Source of the DNA: Streptomyces rubellomurinus
GTDB taxonomy: Bacteria > Actinomycetota > Actinomycetes > Streptomycetales > Streptomycetaceae
Direction of reading: 5' to 3'
DNA length: 27,574 nucleotides
Assembly: GCF_000961885.1 (NCBI RefSeq)
Contig: NZ_JZKH01000094.1
Coordinates: 1 to 27,574, forward strand
Shown in pieces: positions 1 through 12,900 of this stretch. How positions within the stretch are numbered: the stretch's first letter is position 1; each line of letters opens with the position of its first letter. The notes beneath the pieces were generated by a model. That model was not told the DNA's origin. It did not search any database and was given only the letters and a program-made list of their open reading frames with translations. A program made the translations under genes and the position numbers.

Positions 1-3000
1 CTCGACGAACTCCTCGCCCACTGCGAGCAGTCGGAGATCCGCGCCCGCCGCATCGACGTCGACTACGCCTCGCACTCCCCGCACGTCGAAGCCATCGAGG
101 CCCGCCTCGCCGAAGCCCTCGCCGGGATCACCCCGAAGGCCGCGGACGTCCCGTTCTTCTCCACCGTCACCGGCGAGTTGATCGACACCACCGAACTGGG
201 CGCCGCCTACTGGTACACCAACCTGCGGCAGACCGTCCGCTTCACCGACGCCACCCTCGCCGCGCTCGCCGCCGGGCACCGGGCCTTCGTCGAGGCCAGC
301 CCGCACCCGGTGCTCACCGCCGCCGTCCAGGACACCGCCGACAGCGCCGACCGCACCGCCGCCGTCGTCGGCACCCTGCGCCGCGGCGAGGGCGGCCCGC
401 GCCGCCTGCTCACCTCGCTCGCCGAGGCCCACGTGCAGGGCGCCGCCGTCCGCTGGCCGGGCCTCGGCCCCGCCGGCCGCACCGTCGATCTGCCGACCTA
501 CGCCTTCCAGCGCGAGCGGTACTGGCTCGACGCGCCCGCCACCGGCGCCGACCCCCGGGCCGCCGGCCTCACCGCCACCGGGCACCCGCTGCTCACCGCG
601 CTGCTGCCGCTGCCGGACGGCGACGAGCTCGTCCTCACCGGCCTGCTGTCGGTGGCCACCCACCCGTGGCTGGCCGACCACGCCGTCTGGGGCACCGTCC
701 TGCTGCCCGGCACCGCGCTGGTCGAACTCGCCGTCCACGCCGGCGACCAGGCCGGCTGCGACGTCCTCGACGAGCTCACCCTCCAGGCGCCGCTGATGCT
801 GCCCGAGGACGGCTCCGTCCAGCTGCAGCTGCGCGTCGGCGCCCCGGACGACACCGGGCGGCGCCCGCTCACCGTCCACTCCCGGCCCGACGCCGAGCGG
901 CCCTGGACCAGGCACGCGACCGGCCTGCTGGCCGCCGGCGCCGAGCGGCCCGACTGGGACCTCGCCGCCTGGCCGCCGGCCGGCGCGCAGCCGGTGGACG
1001 TCGAGGGCCTGTACTCCCGCCTCGCCGAGGACGGCCTCGGCTACGGCCCCGCGTTCCAGGGCCTGACCGCGCTCTGGAAGCGCGGCGAGGAGCTGTTCGC
1101 CGAGGTCCGGCTGCCGCGCGAACTCCACGAGGACGCCGCCCGGTTCGGCCTGCACCCGGCCCTGCTGGACGCCGCCCTGCACGCGGCCGCGGCCGCCGGG
1201 CCCGGCCAGGTCCGGCTGCCGTTCTCCTGGGACCGGGTGACCCTGCACGCCACCGGCGCGACCGCGCTGCGGGTGCGCCTGGCCCCGGAGGGCGCGGAGG
1301 GCGTCTCGCTGCGGGTCGCCGACGGCGCCGGCGCCCCGGTGGCCCGGGTGGCGTCGCTGCTCAGCCGCCCGGTCGCCGAGGAGCAGCTGCGGGCCGCCCG
1401 CGCCGAGGACGCGGACCCGCTGCTGGCGGTGGAGTGGGCCGAGCTGCCGGCCCCCGCGGCGGCCCCGGCCGCCACCCTGGTGCTGCTCGGCGACGACGCG
1501 TCCCTCGCGCTCCCCGCCCACCCGGACCTGGCCGCGCTGGCCGAGGCCGTCGACCGCGGCGCGACCGTCCCGGACGCCGTCCTGGTGCCGGCCGCCGTCA
1601 CCGACCCGGAGCAGCCCGCCCCGGCGGCCGTCCGGGCCGCGACCGAGCGCCTCCTGACGCTCCTGCAGCAGTGGCTGGCCGACGAGCGGTTCGCCGCCGC
1701 CCGCCTGGTGCTGCTCACCCGGGGCGCGGTCGGCGCCGCCGAGGGCGAGGCCGTGCGCGACCTCGTCCAGGCCCCGCTGTGGGGGCTGCTGCGCTCCGCC
1801 CAGACCGAGCACCCGGGCCGGTTCGTCCTGCTCGACCTGGACGGCCACCCCGCCTCGCGGGCCGCGGTGGCCGCCGCGCTCGCCACCGAGGAGGACCAAC
1901 TGGCCCTGCGCGGCGGCCGGTTGCTCGCCCCCCGGCTGGTCCGGGCGGGCACCGAGCGGCTGCTGCAGCCGCCGGCCGACGCCGAGCACTGGCGGCTCGA
2001 CACCACCGGCAAGGGCACCCTGGAGAACATCGCCCTGCTGCCCCACCCCGACGCCGGCGCGCCGCTCGCCCCCGGCCAGGTGCGCATCGCCGTCCGCGCC
2101 GCGGGCATGAACTTCCGCGACGTGCTGCTCGGCCTCGGCATGGTCAACCAGGACGTGATGGGCGGCGAGGCCGCCGGCCTGGTGCTCGACGTCGCCCCGG
2201 ACGTCACCGGCTTCGCCCCCGGCGACCGGGTGACGGGCATGGTGCCCGGCTCGTTCGGCCCGGTCGCCGTGGTCGACCACCGGCTGCTCGTCCCGCTGCC
2301 CGCCGGCTGGAGCTTCACCGACGGCGCCACCGTGCCGATCGCCTTCCTCACCGCCTACTACGGCCTGGTCGACCTCGCCCACCTGTCCCCCGGCGAGTCG
2401 GTGCTGATCCACTCGGCCACCGGCGGCGTCGGCATGGCCGCCACCCAGCTCGCCCGCCACCTGGGCGCCGAGGTGTACACCACGGCCAGCCCCGCCAAGT
2501 GGGAGACCCTGCGCGCCCTCGGCGTCCCCGAGGACCGGATCGCCTCCTCCCGCAGCCTCGACTTCGAGCAGCGGGTCCGCGAGGCCACCGGCGGCCGGGG
2601 CGTGGACGTGGTGCTGAACTCGCTCGCCAACGAGTTCGTCGACGCCTCGCTGCGGCTGCTGCCCGAGGGCGGCCGGTTCGTCGAGATGGGCAAGACCGAC
2701 ATCCGCGACGCGGAGCAGGTCGCCGCCGACCACCCCGGCACCAGCTACCTGTGGTTCGACCTGATCGAGGCCGGCTACGAGCGGATCGGCCGGATGACCC
2801 GCGAACTGATGCCGCTGTTCGAGAGCGGCGTGCTGCGGCCGCTGCCCGCCGCCACCTGGGACGTGCGGCGCGCGCTGGACGCGTTCCGGTTCATGAGCCA
2901 GGCCAGGCACACCGGCAAGGTGGTGCTCACCATGCCGACCGCGCTGGACCCGGACGGCACCGTGCTGATCACCGGCGGCACCGGCGTGCTGGGCGGCCTG

Positions 3001-4323
3001 GTCGCCCGCCACCTGGTCGCCGAGCACGGCGTGCGCCACCTGCTGCTGCTCGGCCGGCGCGGCCCGGCCGCCGCCGGCGCCGAGGAGCTGCGCGCCGAAC
3101 TCGCCGCGCTCGGCGCCGAGGTGACCATCGCCGCCTGCGACACCGCCGACCGCGCCGCGCTCGCCGAGGTGCTGGCCGCCGTCCCCGCCGCGCACCCGCT
3201 GACCGGCGTGGTGCACGCGGCCGGCGTGCTGGACGACGCGGTGATCGCCTCGCTCACCCCCGCCCAGCTGGAGAACGTGCTGCGCCCGAAGGTGGACGCC
3301 GCCTGGCACCTGCACGAACTGACCCGGGACGCCGACCTCGCCGCCTTCGTCCTGTTCTCCTCCTCCGCCGCCGTGCTCGGCGGCCCCGGCCAGGGCAACT
3401 ACGCGGCCGCCAACGCCTTCCTCGACGCGCTCGCCCAGCGCCGCCGGGCCGAGGGCGCGAGCGGCCTCGCCGTCGCCTGGGGCCTGTGGGAGCAGGCCAG
3501 CGCGATGACCGGCCACCTGGACGCGGCCGACCTGACCCGGATGCGCCGCTCCGGGATCAGCCCGCTCGGCGACACCGAGGGCCTGGCCCTGTTCAGCGCC
3601 GCGCTGCGCGCCGACCAGGCGCAGCTGGTGGCGATGAAGCTCGACGTCCCGGCGGCCCGCGCCGCGTTCGCCGCCGGCCCGGTGCCGCCGCTGCTGAAGC
3701 AGCTGGTCGGCGGCACCGCCCGGCGGACGGCGGCGGCGGCCGGCGGCGACGGCGGGCGCTCGGCGCTGGCCGGCCGGCTGGCCGGGCTGCCCGAGGCCGG
3801 CCGGGCGCGGGTGCTGCTGGACCTGGTGCGCGGCCACGCCGCCGTCGTGCTCGGCCACGCCACGGACGACGCGATCCAGCCCGCCCAGGCGTTCAAGCAG
3901 CTCGGCTTCGACTCGCTGACGGCCGTCGAGCTGCGCAACCGGCTGGGCGCGGCCACCGGGCTGCGGCTGCCCGCCACGCTGGTCTTCGACCACCCGACAC
4001 CGGAGGCGCTGGGCCGGTTCCTGCTCGACGAACTCGCGCCCGCCGGGGCCGAGTCGGCGGACGGCGACCCGGCGGCGGACGCCGAGGTGGCCCGGCTGCT
4101 GGCCACCATCCCGCCGGCCCGGCTGCGCGCGGCCGGACTGCTGGACGCGCTGCTGGCGCTGGCCGGCGGCCCGGGACCGGACGGTCCGGCGGCACCGGGC
4201 ACCGAGGCCCGGGCCGAGGCGGACGAGCTGGCCGAGATCGACGACATGGACGCCGACGACCTGATCGGCCTGGCGCTCGGCACCGGCGACCACGACGACG
4301 ACCTCAGCACCACCGACTTCTGA
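1..4323 (+). CDS. pieA4: Modular type I PKS, module AT(mM)-DH-ER-KR-ACP, 5'-truncated (PieA4-like, module 5)
   Basis: The frame is open from base 1 to the TGA at 4321-4323, so this is the last 1440 residues of a PKS whose KS and most of the AT lie upstream. In window codons: AT tail 1-110 with YASH (the methylmalonyl-CoA signature) near codons 22-25; DH about 190-470 with H227 in [10 protein letters not shown] and D390/H394; ER about 670-975 with NADPH motif HSATGGVG at 804-811; KR about 985-1165 with [11 protein letters not shown] at 1077-1079 (B-type) and Tyr1134; ACP Ser1305 in GFDSL. The C-terminal tail carries [14 protein letters not shown], a docking helix. A fully reducing methylmalonyl module is what piericidin module 5 needs (methyl-bearing C3, methylene C4). 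Val715 stands where ERs that set a 2S methyl carry Tyr. The pieA4 name rests on architecture and neighbours, not on a search. Confidence 0.9.
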   Translation, partial: LDELLAHCEQSEIRARRIDVDYASHSPHVEAIEARLAEALAGITPKAADVPFFSTVTGELIDTTELGAAYWYTNLRQTVRFTDATLAALAAGHRAFVEASPHPVLTAAVQDTADSADRTAAVVGTLRRGEGGPRRLLTSLAEAHVQGAAVRWPGLGPAGRTVDLPTYAFQRERYWLDAPATGADPRAAGLTATGHPLLTALLPLPDGDELVLTGLLSVATHPWLADHAVWGTVLLPGTALVELAVHAGDQAGCDVLDELTLQAPLMLPEDGSVQLQLRVGAPDDTGRRPLTVHSRPDAERPWTRHATGLLAAGAERPDWDLAAWPPAGAQPVDVEGLYSRLAEDGLGYGPAFQGLTALWKRGEELFAEVRLPRELHEDAARFGLHPALLDAALHAAAAAGPGQVRLPFSWDRVTLHATGATALRVRLAPEGAEGVSLRVADGAGAPVARVASLLSRPVAEEQLRAARAEDADPLLAVEWAELPAPAAAPAATLVLLGDDASLALPAHPDLAALAEAVDRGATVPDAVLVPAAVTDPEQPAPAAVRAATERLLTLLQQWLADERFAAARLVLLTRGAVGAAEGEAVRDLVQAPLWGLLRSAQTEHPGRFVLLDLDGHPASRAAVAAALATEEDQLALRGGRLLAPRLVRAGTERLLQPPADAEHWRLDTTGKGTLENIALLPHPDAGAPLAPGQVRIAVRAAGMNFRDVLLGLGMVNQDVMGGEAAGLVLDVAPDVTGFAPGDRVTGMVPGSFGPVAVVDHRLLVPLPAGWSFTDGATVPIAFLTAYYGLVDLAHLSPGESVLIHSATGGVGMAATQLARHLGAEVYTTASPAKWETLRALGVPEDRIASSRSLDFEQRVREATGGRGVDVVLNSLANEFVDASLRLLPEGGRFVEMGKTDIRDAEQVAADHPGTSYLWFDLIEAGYERIGRMTRELMPLFESGVLRPLPAATWDVRRALDAFRFMSQARHTGKVVLTMPTALDPDGTVLITGGTGVLGGLVARHLVAEHGVRHLLLLGRRGPAAAGAEELRAELAALGAEVTIAACDTADRAALAEVLAAVPAAHPLTGVVHAAGVLDDAVIASLTPAQLENVLRPKVDAAWHLHELTRDADLAAFVLFSSSAAVLGGPGQGNYAAANAFLDALAQRRRAEGASGLAVAWGLWEQASAMTGHLDAADLTRMRRSGISPLGDTEGLALFSAALRADQAQLVAMKLDVPAARAAFAAGPVPPLLKQLVGGTARRTAAAAGGDGGRSALAGRLAGLPEAGRARVLLDLVRGHAAVVLGHATDDAIQPAQAFKQLGFDSLTAVELRNRLGAATGLRLPATLVFDHPTPEALGRFLLDELAPAGAESADGDPAADAEVARLLATIPPARLRAAGLLDALLALAGGPGPDGPAAPGTEARAEADELAEIDDMDADDLIGLALGTGDHDDDLSTTDF

Positions 4324-4340
4324 GAGCGCGGAGACCAACG

Positions 4341-7300
4341 ATGGCTGCATCACAGGACAAGGTGCTGGAGGCGCTGCGGGCCTCGGTCAAGGAGACCAAG
4401 CGGCTGGAGCAGCAGAACCGCCGGCTGACCGAGGCCCGGCACGAGCCGATCGCGATCGTCGGCATGGCCTGCCGCTTCCCCGGGGACGTCCGCTCCCCGG
4501 AGGACTTCTGGCGGCTGCTGGCCGAGGGCCGTGACGCGGTCGGCGGCTTCCCCGCCGAACGCGGCTGGGACACCGAGGAGTTGTACGACCCTGACCCGGA
4601 CGCCGCGGGCAGGAGCTACGTGAAGCACGGCTGCTTCGTGCGGGGCGCGGAGCGCTTCGACGCCGCGTTCTTCGGGATCAGCCCGCGCGAGGCGGTGGCG
4701 ATGGACCCACAGCAGCGGCTGCTGCTGGAGACGTCCTGGGAGGCGTTCGAGCGGGCCGGCATCGACCCGTCCTCGGTGCGCGGCAGCCGGACGGGCGTGT
4801 TCGTCGGGGCGTCGCCGCTCGGCTACGCCGCCGGGCCGCACACCGCCGAGGGCGCCGAGGGCTACCTGCTGACCGGGACGACCGTCAGCGTCGCCTCCGG
4901 GCGGCTCTCGTACGCCTTCGGCCTGGAGGGCCCGGCGGTCACCGTGGACACCGCCTGCTCCTCCTCGCTGGTGGCCCTGCACCTGGCGGGCCGGGCGCTG
5001 CGCGACGGCGAGTGCACGATGGCGCTGGTCGGCGGCGCGGCCGTGATGGCGGCGCCGCACATGTTCATCGAGTTCAGCCGCCAGCGCGGCCTCGCCCCGG
5101 ACGGCCGGATCAAGGCCTTCGCGGGGGCGGCGGACGGCACCGCGTGGGGCGAGGGCGTCGGCGTGCTGCTGGTCGAGAAGCTGTCGGACGCGCGGGCCAA
5201 CGGGCACCCGGTGCTCGCGGTGGTGCGCGGCTCGGCGGTCAACCAGGACGGCGCGAGCAACGGCCTGACCGCGCCCAGCGGTCCGGCCCAGCAGCGGGTG
5301 ATCCGGCAGGCGCTGGCCGACGCCCGGCTGACGGCCGACCAGGTCGACGCCGTCGAGGCGCACGGCACCGGCACCCGGCTCGGCGACCCGATCGAGGCGC
5401 AGGCGCTGCTGGCCACGTACGGGAAGGAGCGGCCGGCCGAACGGCCGCTGCAGCTGGGCTCGGTGAAGTCCAACATCGGCCACACCCAGCTCGCCGCCGG
5501 CGTCGCCGGGGTGATCAAGATGGTGCTGGCGATGCGGCACGGCGAGCTGCCCGCGACGCTGCACGTGGACGAGCCGACCCCGCAGGTCGACTGGTCGCGC
5601 GGCGCCGTCGAGCTGACCACCGAGCGGCGGGCCTGGCCGGCCGTCGACCGGCCCCGGCGGGCGGCGGTGTCCTCGTTCGGGATCAGCGGCACCAACGCCC
5701 ACGTGATCCTGGAGCAGGCCCCCGCCACCGAGGAGCCGTCGGGACCGCCGGAGCCGCTGGAACCGCTGGAGGCGCCCGCCGTCACCCCGTGGCTGCTGTC
5801 CGCCCGCACCCCGCAGGCGCTGACCGCCCAGGCCGACCGGCTCGCCGCCGCCGTCGCCGCCCACCCCGACTGGCAGCCGGCGGACGTCGCCCGCACGCTC
5901 GTCACCGCCCGGGCGGACCTCGACCACCGGGCCGTGCTGCTCGGCGCCGACCGCGCCGCCCTGCTGGCCGGCCTGGACGCGCTGCGCACCGGCGCGGCCG
6001 CCCCGCAGCTGGTCCGCGCCGACGCCACCCGCCCCGGCAAGCTCGCCCTCCTGTTCACCGGCCAGGGCTCCCAGCGGGCCGGCGCCGGCCGTGAACTGCA
6101 CGCCCGCTTCCCGGTGTTCGCGGCCGAGCTGGACAAGGTCTGCGCCCTGCTCGCGGAGCGCACCGGCCTGCCGGTGCGCGAGGCGCTGCTCGCCGAGGAC
6201 GACGCGCTGCAGGGAAAGCTGGACGAGACGGCGTTCACCCAGGCCGCGCTGTTCGCGCTGGAGGTGGCGCTGTACCGGCTGGTCGAGTCCTGGGGCCTGA
6301 CGCCCGACTTCCTGCTCGGCCACTCCATCGGCGAGCTGGCCGCCGCGCACGTCGCCGGGGTGTTCTCGCTGGAGGACGCCGTCACGGCGGTCGCCGCGCG
6401 CGGCCGGCTGATGCAGGAACTGCCCGCCGGCGGCGCCATGGTGGCGATCGAGGCGGAGGAGGCGGAGGTCGCCGCGCTGCTCGTCGGCAAGGAGGCGCTG
6501 GCGAGCATCGCCGCCGTCAACGGCCCGCGGGCCGTGGTGGTCTCCGGCGAGGAGGCGGCGGTCACCGAGCTGGCCGAGCGGCTGCGCGCCGAGGGCCGGC
6601 GCACCAAGCGGCTGACCGTCAGCCACGCCTTCCACTCCCCGCGGATGGCGGGCATGCTCGACCGGTTCCGCGAGGTGCTGGCCGGCCTGACCCTGCGCGA
6701 GCCGCTGATCCCGCTGGTCTCCGACCTCACCGGCCGGCCGGTGGACGGCGCCGAGATCCGCACGCCCGAGTACTGGGTGCGCCACGTCCGGGAGGCGGTG
6801 CGCTTCCACGACGGGGTGCGCCACCTGCTCGGCCAGGGCGTCACCACCTTCCTGGAGCTGGGCCCGGACGGCGTGCTGTCCGCACTGGCGCAGAACGGCG
6901 CCGGCGAGCGGGCCGCGGCGATCGCCGCCCTGCCGCTGCTGCGCAAGGGCCGCCCGGAGCCGGAGACCGCGCTGGCCGCCCTCGCCGGGGTGCACGCGCG
7001 CGGCGTCCCGGTGGACTGGTCGGCCGTCCTCGGCGGCCCGGCCGGGCGCCGGGTCGACCTGCCGACGTACCCGTTCCAGGGCGAGCGCTACTGGCTGGAC
7101 GCCGCCCACGCCGCCGCGGCCGAGCCCGCCGGCCTGGGCGTCGCGGCGGCCGGGCACCCGCTGCTCGGCGCCGCCGTCACCCCCGCCGAGGGCGGGGGGC
7201 TGATCCTCACCGGGCGGCTGTCCGTCCGCTCGCACCGCTGGCTGGCCGACCACGTCGTGCTGGACACCGTCGTGGTGCCCGGCACCGCCTACCTGGACCT

Positions 7301-9896
7301 GGCGCTGCACGCCGCCCGGCTGACCGGCTGCGCGGCCGTCGAGGAGCTGGACCAGGAGGCGCCGCTGGTCCTCACCGGCGACGACGCCCGCCAGGTGCAG
7401 CTGGTGGTCGGCCCCGACGACGGCACCGGCCGCCGGCCGATCGCCGTCTACTCCCGGCCGGACGCCCCCGACACCCTGGACGACGCCGAACCGCAGCCGT
7501 GGACCCGGCACGCCGGCGGCGTCCTCGGCACCGGCGAGGCCGCCGGGCCCGAGTGGCGGGCGGACGGCGTCTGGCCGCCCGAGGGCGCCGAGCAGGTGTC
7601 CGTCGACGACTTCTACGAGGCCGTCGCCCGCGCCGGCTTCGCCTACGGCCCGTCGTTCCAGGGCCTGCGGGCGATGTGGCGGCGCGGCGAGGAGCTGTTC
7701 GGCGAGGTCACGGCACCCGAACAGGCCCGGGACGCCGGCTACGGCGTGCACCCGGCGGTGCTGGACGCGGCGCTGCACACCGGCCTGGTCGGCACCACCG
7801 GCGAGCGGGTGCTGCTGCCGTTCGCCTGGAACGGCGTGCGCCTGCACCGGGCCGGCGCGACCGCGCTGCGGGTGCGCCTGGCCCCCGCCGGTCCGGACGC
7901 GATGTCGCTGCAGGTGGCCGACGAGACCGGGGCGCCGGTCGTCGCGGTGGCCTCGCTGCGGGCCCGGCCGGTCTCGGTCGAGCAGCTGCGGGCGGCCTCC
8001 CGGGCCGGCGTCGGCGACGCGCTGTTCCGGGTCGACTGGACGCCGGCCGAGCCGGCCACCGGCGGCGTCGGCCGCTGGGCCGTCCTCGGTGACGGCGCGT
8101 TGGGCGCGGACATCGCCCCCGCGCGCTACCCGGACCTGGCCGCGCTCACCGCCGCCGAGGCGCCCGACACCGTCTTCCTGCTGCCCGAGGAGCCTTCTCG
8201 GCTCTCGGACGGCGACCTGCCCGGCGCCGTGCGCGCCGCGCTGCACCGCACCGCCGCCGCCCTGGCGGCCTGGGCCGAGGACGAGCGGTTCGCCGCCTCC
8301 CGCCTGGTCGTGCTGACCCGGGGCGCGGTCGCCGCCGGCGCCGACCAGGACGTGCCGAACCTCGCCCAGGCGCCGCTGTGGGGCCTGGTGCGGGCCGCCC
8401 AGGCCGAGCACCCGGGCCGGTTCGTGCTGCTCGACCTCGACCCGGCCGGCGCCGACCCGGCGGCCGCCCTGCAGACGGCGGCCGTCACCGAGGAGCCGCA
8501 GCTCGCCCAGCGGGCCGGGGCCGTGCTGACGCCCCGGCTGGTCCGGGCCCGCCCCGCCGCGCCCGCCGCGCCCCTCGCCCTCGACCCCGAGGGGACCGTC
8601 CTGGTCACCGGCGGCACCGGCGCGCTCGGCGTGCTGCTCGCCCGCCACCTGGTCACCGAGCACGGCGCGCGCCACCTGCTGCTGCTCGGCCGTCAGGGCC
8701 CGGCCGCCCCCGGCGCCGAGGAGCTGCGCGCCGAACTCGCCGCGCTCGGCGCCGAGGTGACCGTCACGGCCTGCGACGCGGGCGACCGCGCCGCCCTGGC
8801 CGAGGTGCTGGCCGCCGTCCCCGCCGCGCACCCGCTGACCGCCGTCGTGCACGCCGCCGGCGTGACGGCGGACGGCGCCCTCGCCGCCCTCGACGCCGCG
8901 CACTTCGACGCCGCGCTGCGCCCGAAGGCCGACGCCGCCTGGCACCTGCACGAACTGACCGGGGGCAGCGACGCCGCCTTCGTGCTGTTCTCCTCGGCGA
9001 CGGCCACCCTCGGCGGCGCCGGCCAGGGCGCCTACTCGGCGGCCAACGCCTTCCTGGACGCCCTGGCCCGGCACCGCGCCGCCCAGGGCCGGCCCGCGCT
9101 CTCGCTGGCCTGGGGCCCGTGGGAGCAGCGCGACGGCATGGCCGGGGCGCTCGACGAGGCGACGCTGGGCCGGATGCGGCGCGCCGGCGTCCGCCCGCTC
9201 ACCGAGGCGGACGGCCTGGCGCTGTTCGACGCGGCGCTGACCGGCGCCGAGCCCGTCCTGCTGCCGGTGCGGCTCGACGCGGCGGCCCTGCGCGCCGCCG
9301 GCCCCGACCTGCCGCCGCTGCTGCACGGCCTGGCCGGCCCCGCCCGCACCCGGGAGACCGGCGCGGCCGACGACCTGCGGCGCCGGCTCGCCGGGCTGGA
9401 CGGGCCGGAGCGCGAACGCGCCCTGCTCGACCTGGTCCGGGCCCAGATCGCGGTGGTGCTCGGCCACGCCGACACGGCCGCGGTCGGCGCCGACCGCACC
9501 TTCACCGACCTCGGCTTCGACTCGCTGACCGCCGTCGAGCTGCGCAACCGGCTGACCGCCGCCAGCGGCCTGCGGCTGCCCGCCACGCTGGTCTTCGACT
9601 ACCCGACGGCGGCCGAGCTGGCCCGTTACCTGGACGGCGCGCTCCCCCGCGAGGGCGCACCCGCCGCCGCCCCGGTGCTGGACGACCTCGACCGCCTGGA
9701 CGCGGCCCTCGCCGCGCTCGCCGCCGACCACCCCGACCGGGCCCGGATCGGCGCCCGGCTGCGCGCCCTGGCCGCCCGCTGGAGCGACCAGCGCCCCGCC
9801 GGGGAGGGCCAACGACCGGAGCCCGAACTGGAGTTGGAGTCGGCCGACGACGACGAGATGTTCGACTTCATCTCCAAGGAGCTCGGCATCTCCTGA
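4341..9896 (+). CDS. pieA5: Modular type I PKS, single module KS-AT(M)-DH-KR-ACP (PieA5-like, module 6)
   Basis: 1851 residues. The ATG at 4341 follows a GGAG ribosome site and begins an N-terminal coiled-coil docking segment (residues about 5-30). KS about 34-460 with Cys206, His341 and His381; AT about 567-870 with GHSIG Ser662 and HAFH 762-765, the malonyl-CoA signature; DH about 930-1210 with catalytic His971 and Asp1142/His1146; a KR structural half; KR about 1415-1600 with [11 protein letters not shown] 1509-1511 (Asp retained as in B-type KRs) and Tyr1565; ACP Ser1728 in GFDSL. The C-terminus [15 protein letters not shown] is a docking tail. The DH motif reads [10 protein letters not shown], with Asp replacing the usual Gly of HxxxGxxxxP. 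A malonyl KR-DH module fits piericidin module 6, whose double bond finally lies at C2=C3, one position away from normal dehydration. Confidence 0.93.
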   Translation: MAASQDKVLEALRASVKETKRLEQQNRRLTEARHEPIAIVGMACRFPGDVRSPEDFWRLLAEGRDAVGGFPAERGWDTEELYDPDPDAAGRSYVKHGCFVRGAERFDAAFFGISPREAVAMDPQQRLLLETSWEAFERAGIDPSSVRGSRTGVFVGASPLGYAAGPHTAEGAEGYLLTGTTVSVASGRLSYAFGLEGPAVTVDTACSSSLVALHLAGRALRDGECTMALVGGAAVMAAPHMFIEFSRQRGLAPDGRIKAFAGAADGTAWGEGVGVLLVEKLSDARANGHPVLAVVRGSAVNQDGASNGLTAPSGPAQQRVIRQALADARLTADQVDAVEAHGTGTRLGDPIEAQALLATYGKERPAERPLQLGSVKSNIGHTQLAAGVAGVIKMVLAMRHGELPATLHVDEPTPQVDWSRGAVELTTERRAWPAVDRPRRAAVSSFGISGTNAHVILEQAPATEEPSGPPEPLEPLEAPAVTPWLLSARTPQALTAQADRLAAAVAAHPDWQPADVARTLVTARADLDHRAVLLGADRAALLAGLDALRTGAAAPQLVRADATRPGKLALLFTGQGSQRAGAGRELHARFPVFAAELDKVCALLAERTGLPVREALLAEDDALQGKLDETAFTQAALFALEVALYRLVESWGLTPDFLLGHSIGELAAAHVAGVFSLEDAVTAVAARGRLMQELPAGGAMVAIEAEEAEVAALLVGKEALASIAAVNGPRAVVVSGEEAAVTELAERLRAEGRRTKRLTVSHAFHSPRMAGMLDRFREVLAGLTLREPLIPLVSDLTGRPVDGAEIRTPEYWVRHVREAVRFHDGVRHLLGQGVTTFLELGPDGVLSALAQNGAGERAAAIAALPLLRKGRPEPETALAALAGVHARGVPVDWSAVLGGPAGRRVDLPTYPFQGERYWLDAAHAAAAEPAGLGVAAAGHPLLGAAVTPAEGGGLILTGRLSVRSHRWLADHVVLDTVVVPGTAYLDLALHAARLTGCAAVEELDQEAPLVLTGDDARQVQLVVGPDDGTGRRPIAVYSRPDAPDTLDDAEPQPWTRHAGGVLGTGEAAGPEWRADGVWPPEGAEQVSVDDFYEAVARAGFAYGPSFQGLRAMWRRGEELFGEVTAPEQARDAGYGVHPAVLDAALHTGLVGTTGERVLLPFAWNGVRLHRAGATALRVRLAPAGPDAMSLQVADETGAPVVAVASLRARPVSVEQLRAASRAGVGDALFRVDWTPAEPATGGVGRWAVLGDGALGADIAPARYPDLAALTAAEAPDTVFLLPEEPSRLSDGDLPGAVRAALHRTAAALAAWAEDERFAASRLVVLTRGAVAAGADQDVPNLAQAPLWGLVRAAQAEHPGRFVLLDLDPAGADPAAALQTAAVTEEPQLAQRAGAVLTPRLVRARPAAPAAPLALDPEGTVLVTGGTGALGVLLARHLVTEHGARHLLLLGRQGPAAPGAEELRAELAALGAEVTVTACDAGDRAALAEVLAAVPAAHPLTAVVHAAGVTADGALAALDAAHFDAALRPKADAAWHLHELTGGSDAAFVLFSSATATLGGAGQGAYSAANAFLDALARHRAAQGRPALSLAWGPWEQRDGMAGALDEATLGRMRRAGVRPLTEADGLALFDAALTGAEPVLLPVRLDAAALRAAGPDLPPLLHGLAGPARTRETGAADDLRRRLAGLDGPERERALLDLVRAQIAVVLGHADTAAVGADRTFTDLGFDSLTAVELRNRLTAASGLRLPATLVFDYPTAAELARYLDGALPREGAPAAAPVLDDLDRLDAALAALAADHPDRARIGARLRALAARWSDQRPAGEGQRPEPELELESADDDEMFDFISKELGIS

Positions 9897-9948
9897 CCAG
9901 CCGTCCGCCTGTCCCACCGTCCAGTCCTCCTGAAGGGGTTGCGCCACC

Positions 9949-12900
9949 GTGGCGAACGAGACCGAGGAAAAGCTCCGCTACTTCCTCAAGCGGGTGACCG
10001 CCGATCTGCAGGAGACGCGCCGGCGTCTCCAGGAGCGGGAGTCCGTCGAGGGCGAGCCGATCGCGATCGTCGGCATGGCCTGCCGGTACCCCGGCGGCGT
10101 CGACTCCCCCGAGGCCCTGTGGCGGCTGGTCGCGGACGGCACCGACGCGGTCACCGGCTTCCCCGCCGACCGCGGCTGGGACGTCGAGGGCCTGTACGAC
10201 CCGGACCCGGACCGGATCGGGCACACCTACGCCCGCGAGGGCGGCTTCCTGGACGCCGCCGACCGCTTCGACGCCGGCTTCTTCGGCATCGGCCCGCGCG
10301 AGGCCCTGGCCATGGACCCGCAGCAGCGCCTGCTGCTGGAGGCCACCTGGGAGTCCTTCGAGCGGGCCGGCATCGACCCGGCCACCCTGCGCGGCTCGCG
10401 CACCGGCGTGTTCATGGGCACCGGCCAGCAGGACTACGCGGCGCTCGCCCAGCGCGCCACCGAGAGCCTGGAGGGGTACCTGCTGGCGGGCGGCGCGGCC
10501 AGCGTCATCTCCGGCCGGCTGTCCTACACCTTCGGCCTGGAGGGCCCGGCGCTGACCGTCGACACGGCCTGCTCCTCCTCGCTGGTCTCGCTGCACCTGG
10601 CCGTCCAGTCGCTGCGCCGGGGCGAGTGCGCCGCGGCGGTGGCGGGCGGCGCGGCGGTGATGGCCTCCCCCGGCATGTTCGTCGAGTTCAGCCGCCAGCG
10701 CGGCCTGTCCCCGGACGGCCGCTGCAAGGCCTTCGCCGCCGCCGCGGACGGCACCGGCTGGGGCGAGGGCGTCGGCGTGCTGCTGCTGGAACGGCTCTCG
10801 GACGCGGAGCGCCTGGGCCACCCGGTGCTGGCGGTGGTGCGCGGCTCGGCCGTCAACCAGGACGGCGCCAGCAACGGGCTGACCGCGCCCAACGGCCCCG
10901 CCCAGCAGCGGGTCATCTGGCAGGCGCTGGACAACGCCCGGCTGGCGGCGGGCGACGTCGACGCCGTCGAGGCGCACGGCACGGGCACCACGCTGGGCGA
11001 CCCGATCGAGGCGCAGGCCCTGCTGGCCACCTACGGCCAGGACCGGCCGGCCGAACGGCCGCTGTACCTCGGCTCGGTGAAGTCCAACATCGGCCACACC
11101 CAGGCCGCCGCCGGCGTCGCCGGGGTGATCAAGACGGTGATGGCGCTGCGGCACGGGGTGCTGCCGCGCACCCTGCACGTGGACGAGCCGACGCCGCACG
11201 TCGACTGGTCGGCGGGCGCGGTCGAGCTGCTCACCGAGCAGCGGGCGTGGCCCGAGGTGGACGGGCGGCCGCGCCGGGCGGCGGTGTCGGCCTTCGGCGC
11301 GAGCGGCACCAACGCGCACGTCGTGCTGGAGCAGGCCCCGGCTCCCGAACCGGCCGTGGAGGACGTCGACTCGCCGTCCGCCGTGGTGCCGTGGGTGCTC
11401 TCCGCGCACAGCGAGCGCGCCCTGCGGGCGCGGGCCGGGCAGCTGTCGGCCTACCTGCTGGCGCACCCCGACGCCGACCTGCGCGCGGTCGGCCGCACCC
11501 TGCTCACCGGCCGGGCCGCGCTGGAGCAGCGCGCCGTCGTGCTGGGGCAGACCCGCGAGGAGCTGCTGACCGGCCTCGCCGCGCTCGCCGAGGGCGCCGG
11601 CGCGCCCGAACTCGTCACCGGAGCCGGGGTGTTCGAGCGCCCGGTGTTCGTCTTCCCGGGCCAGGGCTCGCAGTGGCTCGGCATGGGCGCCGAACTCCTG
11701 GACACCTCCGAGGTGTTCGCCGCCTCGATCGCCGCCTGCGAGGCCGCGCTGGCCCCGCACGTGGACTGGAACCTCACCGACGTCCTGCGCGGCGGCGGCG
11801 ACCTGACCCGGGTCGACGTCGTCCAGCCCGCCCTGTTCGCCATGATGGTCTCGCTGGCCGCCCTGTGGCGCTCGCTCGGCATCGAACCGGCCGCCGTCAT
11901 CGGCCACTCGCAGGGCGAGATCGCCGCCGCCACCGTCGCCGGGGCCCTGTCCCTGGAGGACGGCGCCCGCGTCGCCGCGCTGCGCAGCCAGGCCATCACC
12001 GCGATCAGTGGCCGCGGCGGCATGGCCTCGGTCTCGCTGCCGCGCGCCGAGGCCGAGGAGCTGCTGGCCCGCTGGGCGGGGCGGATCTCGGTCGCCGCGC
12101 TCAACGGCCCGGCCAGCACGGTGGTCGCCGGGGACGGCGACGCGCTCGACGAACTCCTCGCCCACTGCGAGCAGTCGGAGATCCGCGCCCGCCGGATCGA
12201 CGTGGACTACGCCTCGCACTCCCCGCACGTCGAGGCCATCGAGGCCCGCCTCGCCGAGGCCCTGGCCGGGATCGCGCCGAAGCCCGCGGCCGTCCCCTTC
12301 TACTCGACCGTCACCGGCGGCTGGCTGGACACCACGGCCCTCGACGCCGCCTACTGGTACACCAACCTGCGCCGGCCCGTCCTGCTCGAACCGGCCGTGC
12401 GCGACCTCGCCGCCCAGGGCCACGCCGCCTTCGTCGAGGTCAGCCCGCACCCGGTGCTGACCCCGGCCATCGAGGAGACCCTGGACAGCGCCGACGCGCT
12501 GGTCACCGGCACGCTGCGGCGCACCGAGGGCCACTGGACCCGCGTGCTGGCCTCCGCGGCCCACCTGCACGCCCACGGCCTGCCCGTCGACTGGGCGCCG
12601 TTCCTGCCCGCCGGCGACCACCCCGACCTGCCCACCTACCCGTTCCAGCGGCGCCGCTACTGGGTGGAGACTCTCCCGGCCGCGGCCGGCCGCGCGGGCG
12701 GCGCCCCGGCCGCCGAGGCCGACGAGCGCGAGAGCGGCACCCCCGGCTCCGAACTGCGCGCCCGGCTCGCCGTCCTGGCGCAGCCCGACCGCGAACGGCT
12801 GCTGCTCGACCTGGTGGCCGCGCACGTCACCGCCGTACTCGGCCTGGACGATCCGGTCGCCCCCGGCCGCCCCTTCCGCGACCTGGGCTTCGTCTCGCTG

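Noticed and set aside
9897..9948. Possible promoter in the 52-bp gap between the two PKS genes
   Set aside because: Only a ribosome site is visible; no -10/-35 pattern, and docking tails and spacing argue for one transcript.
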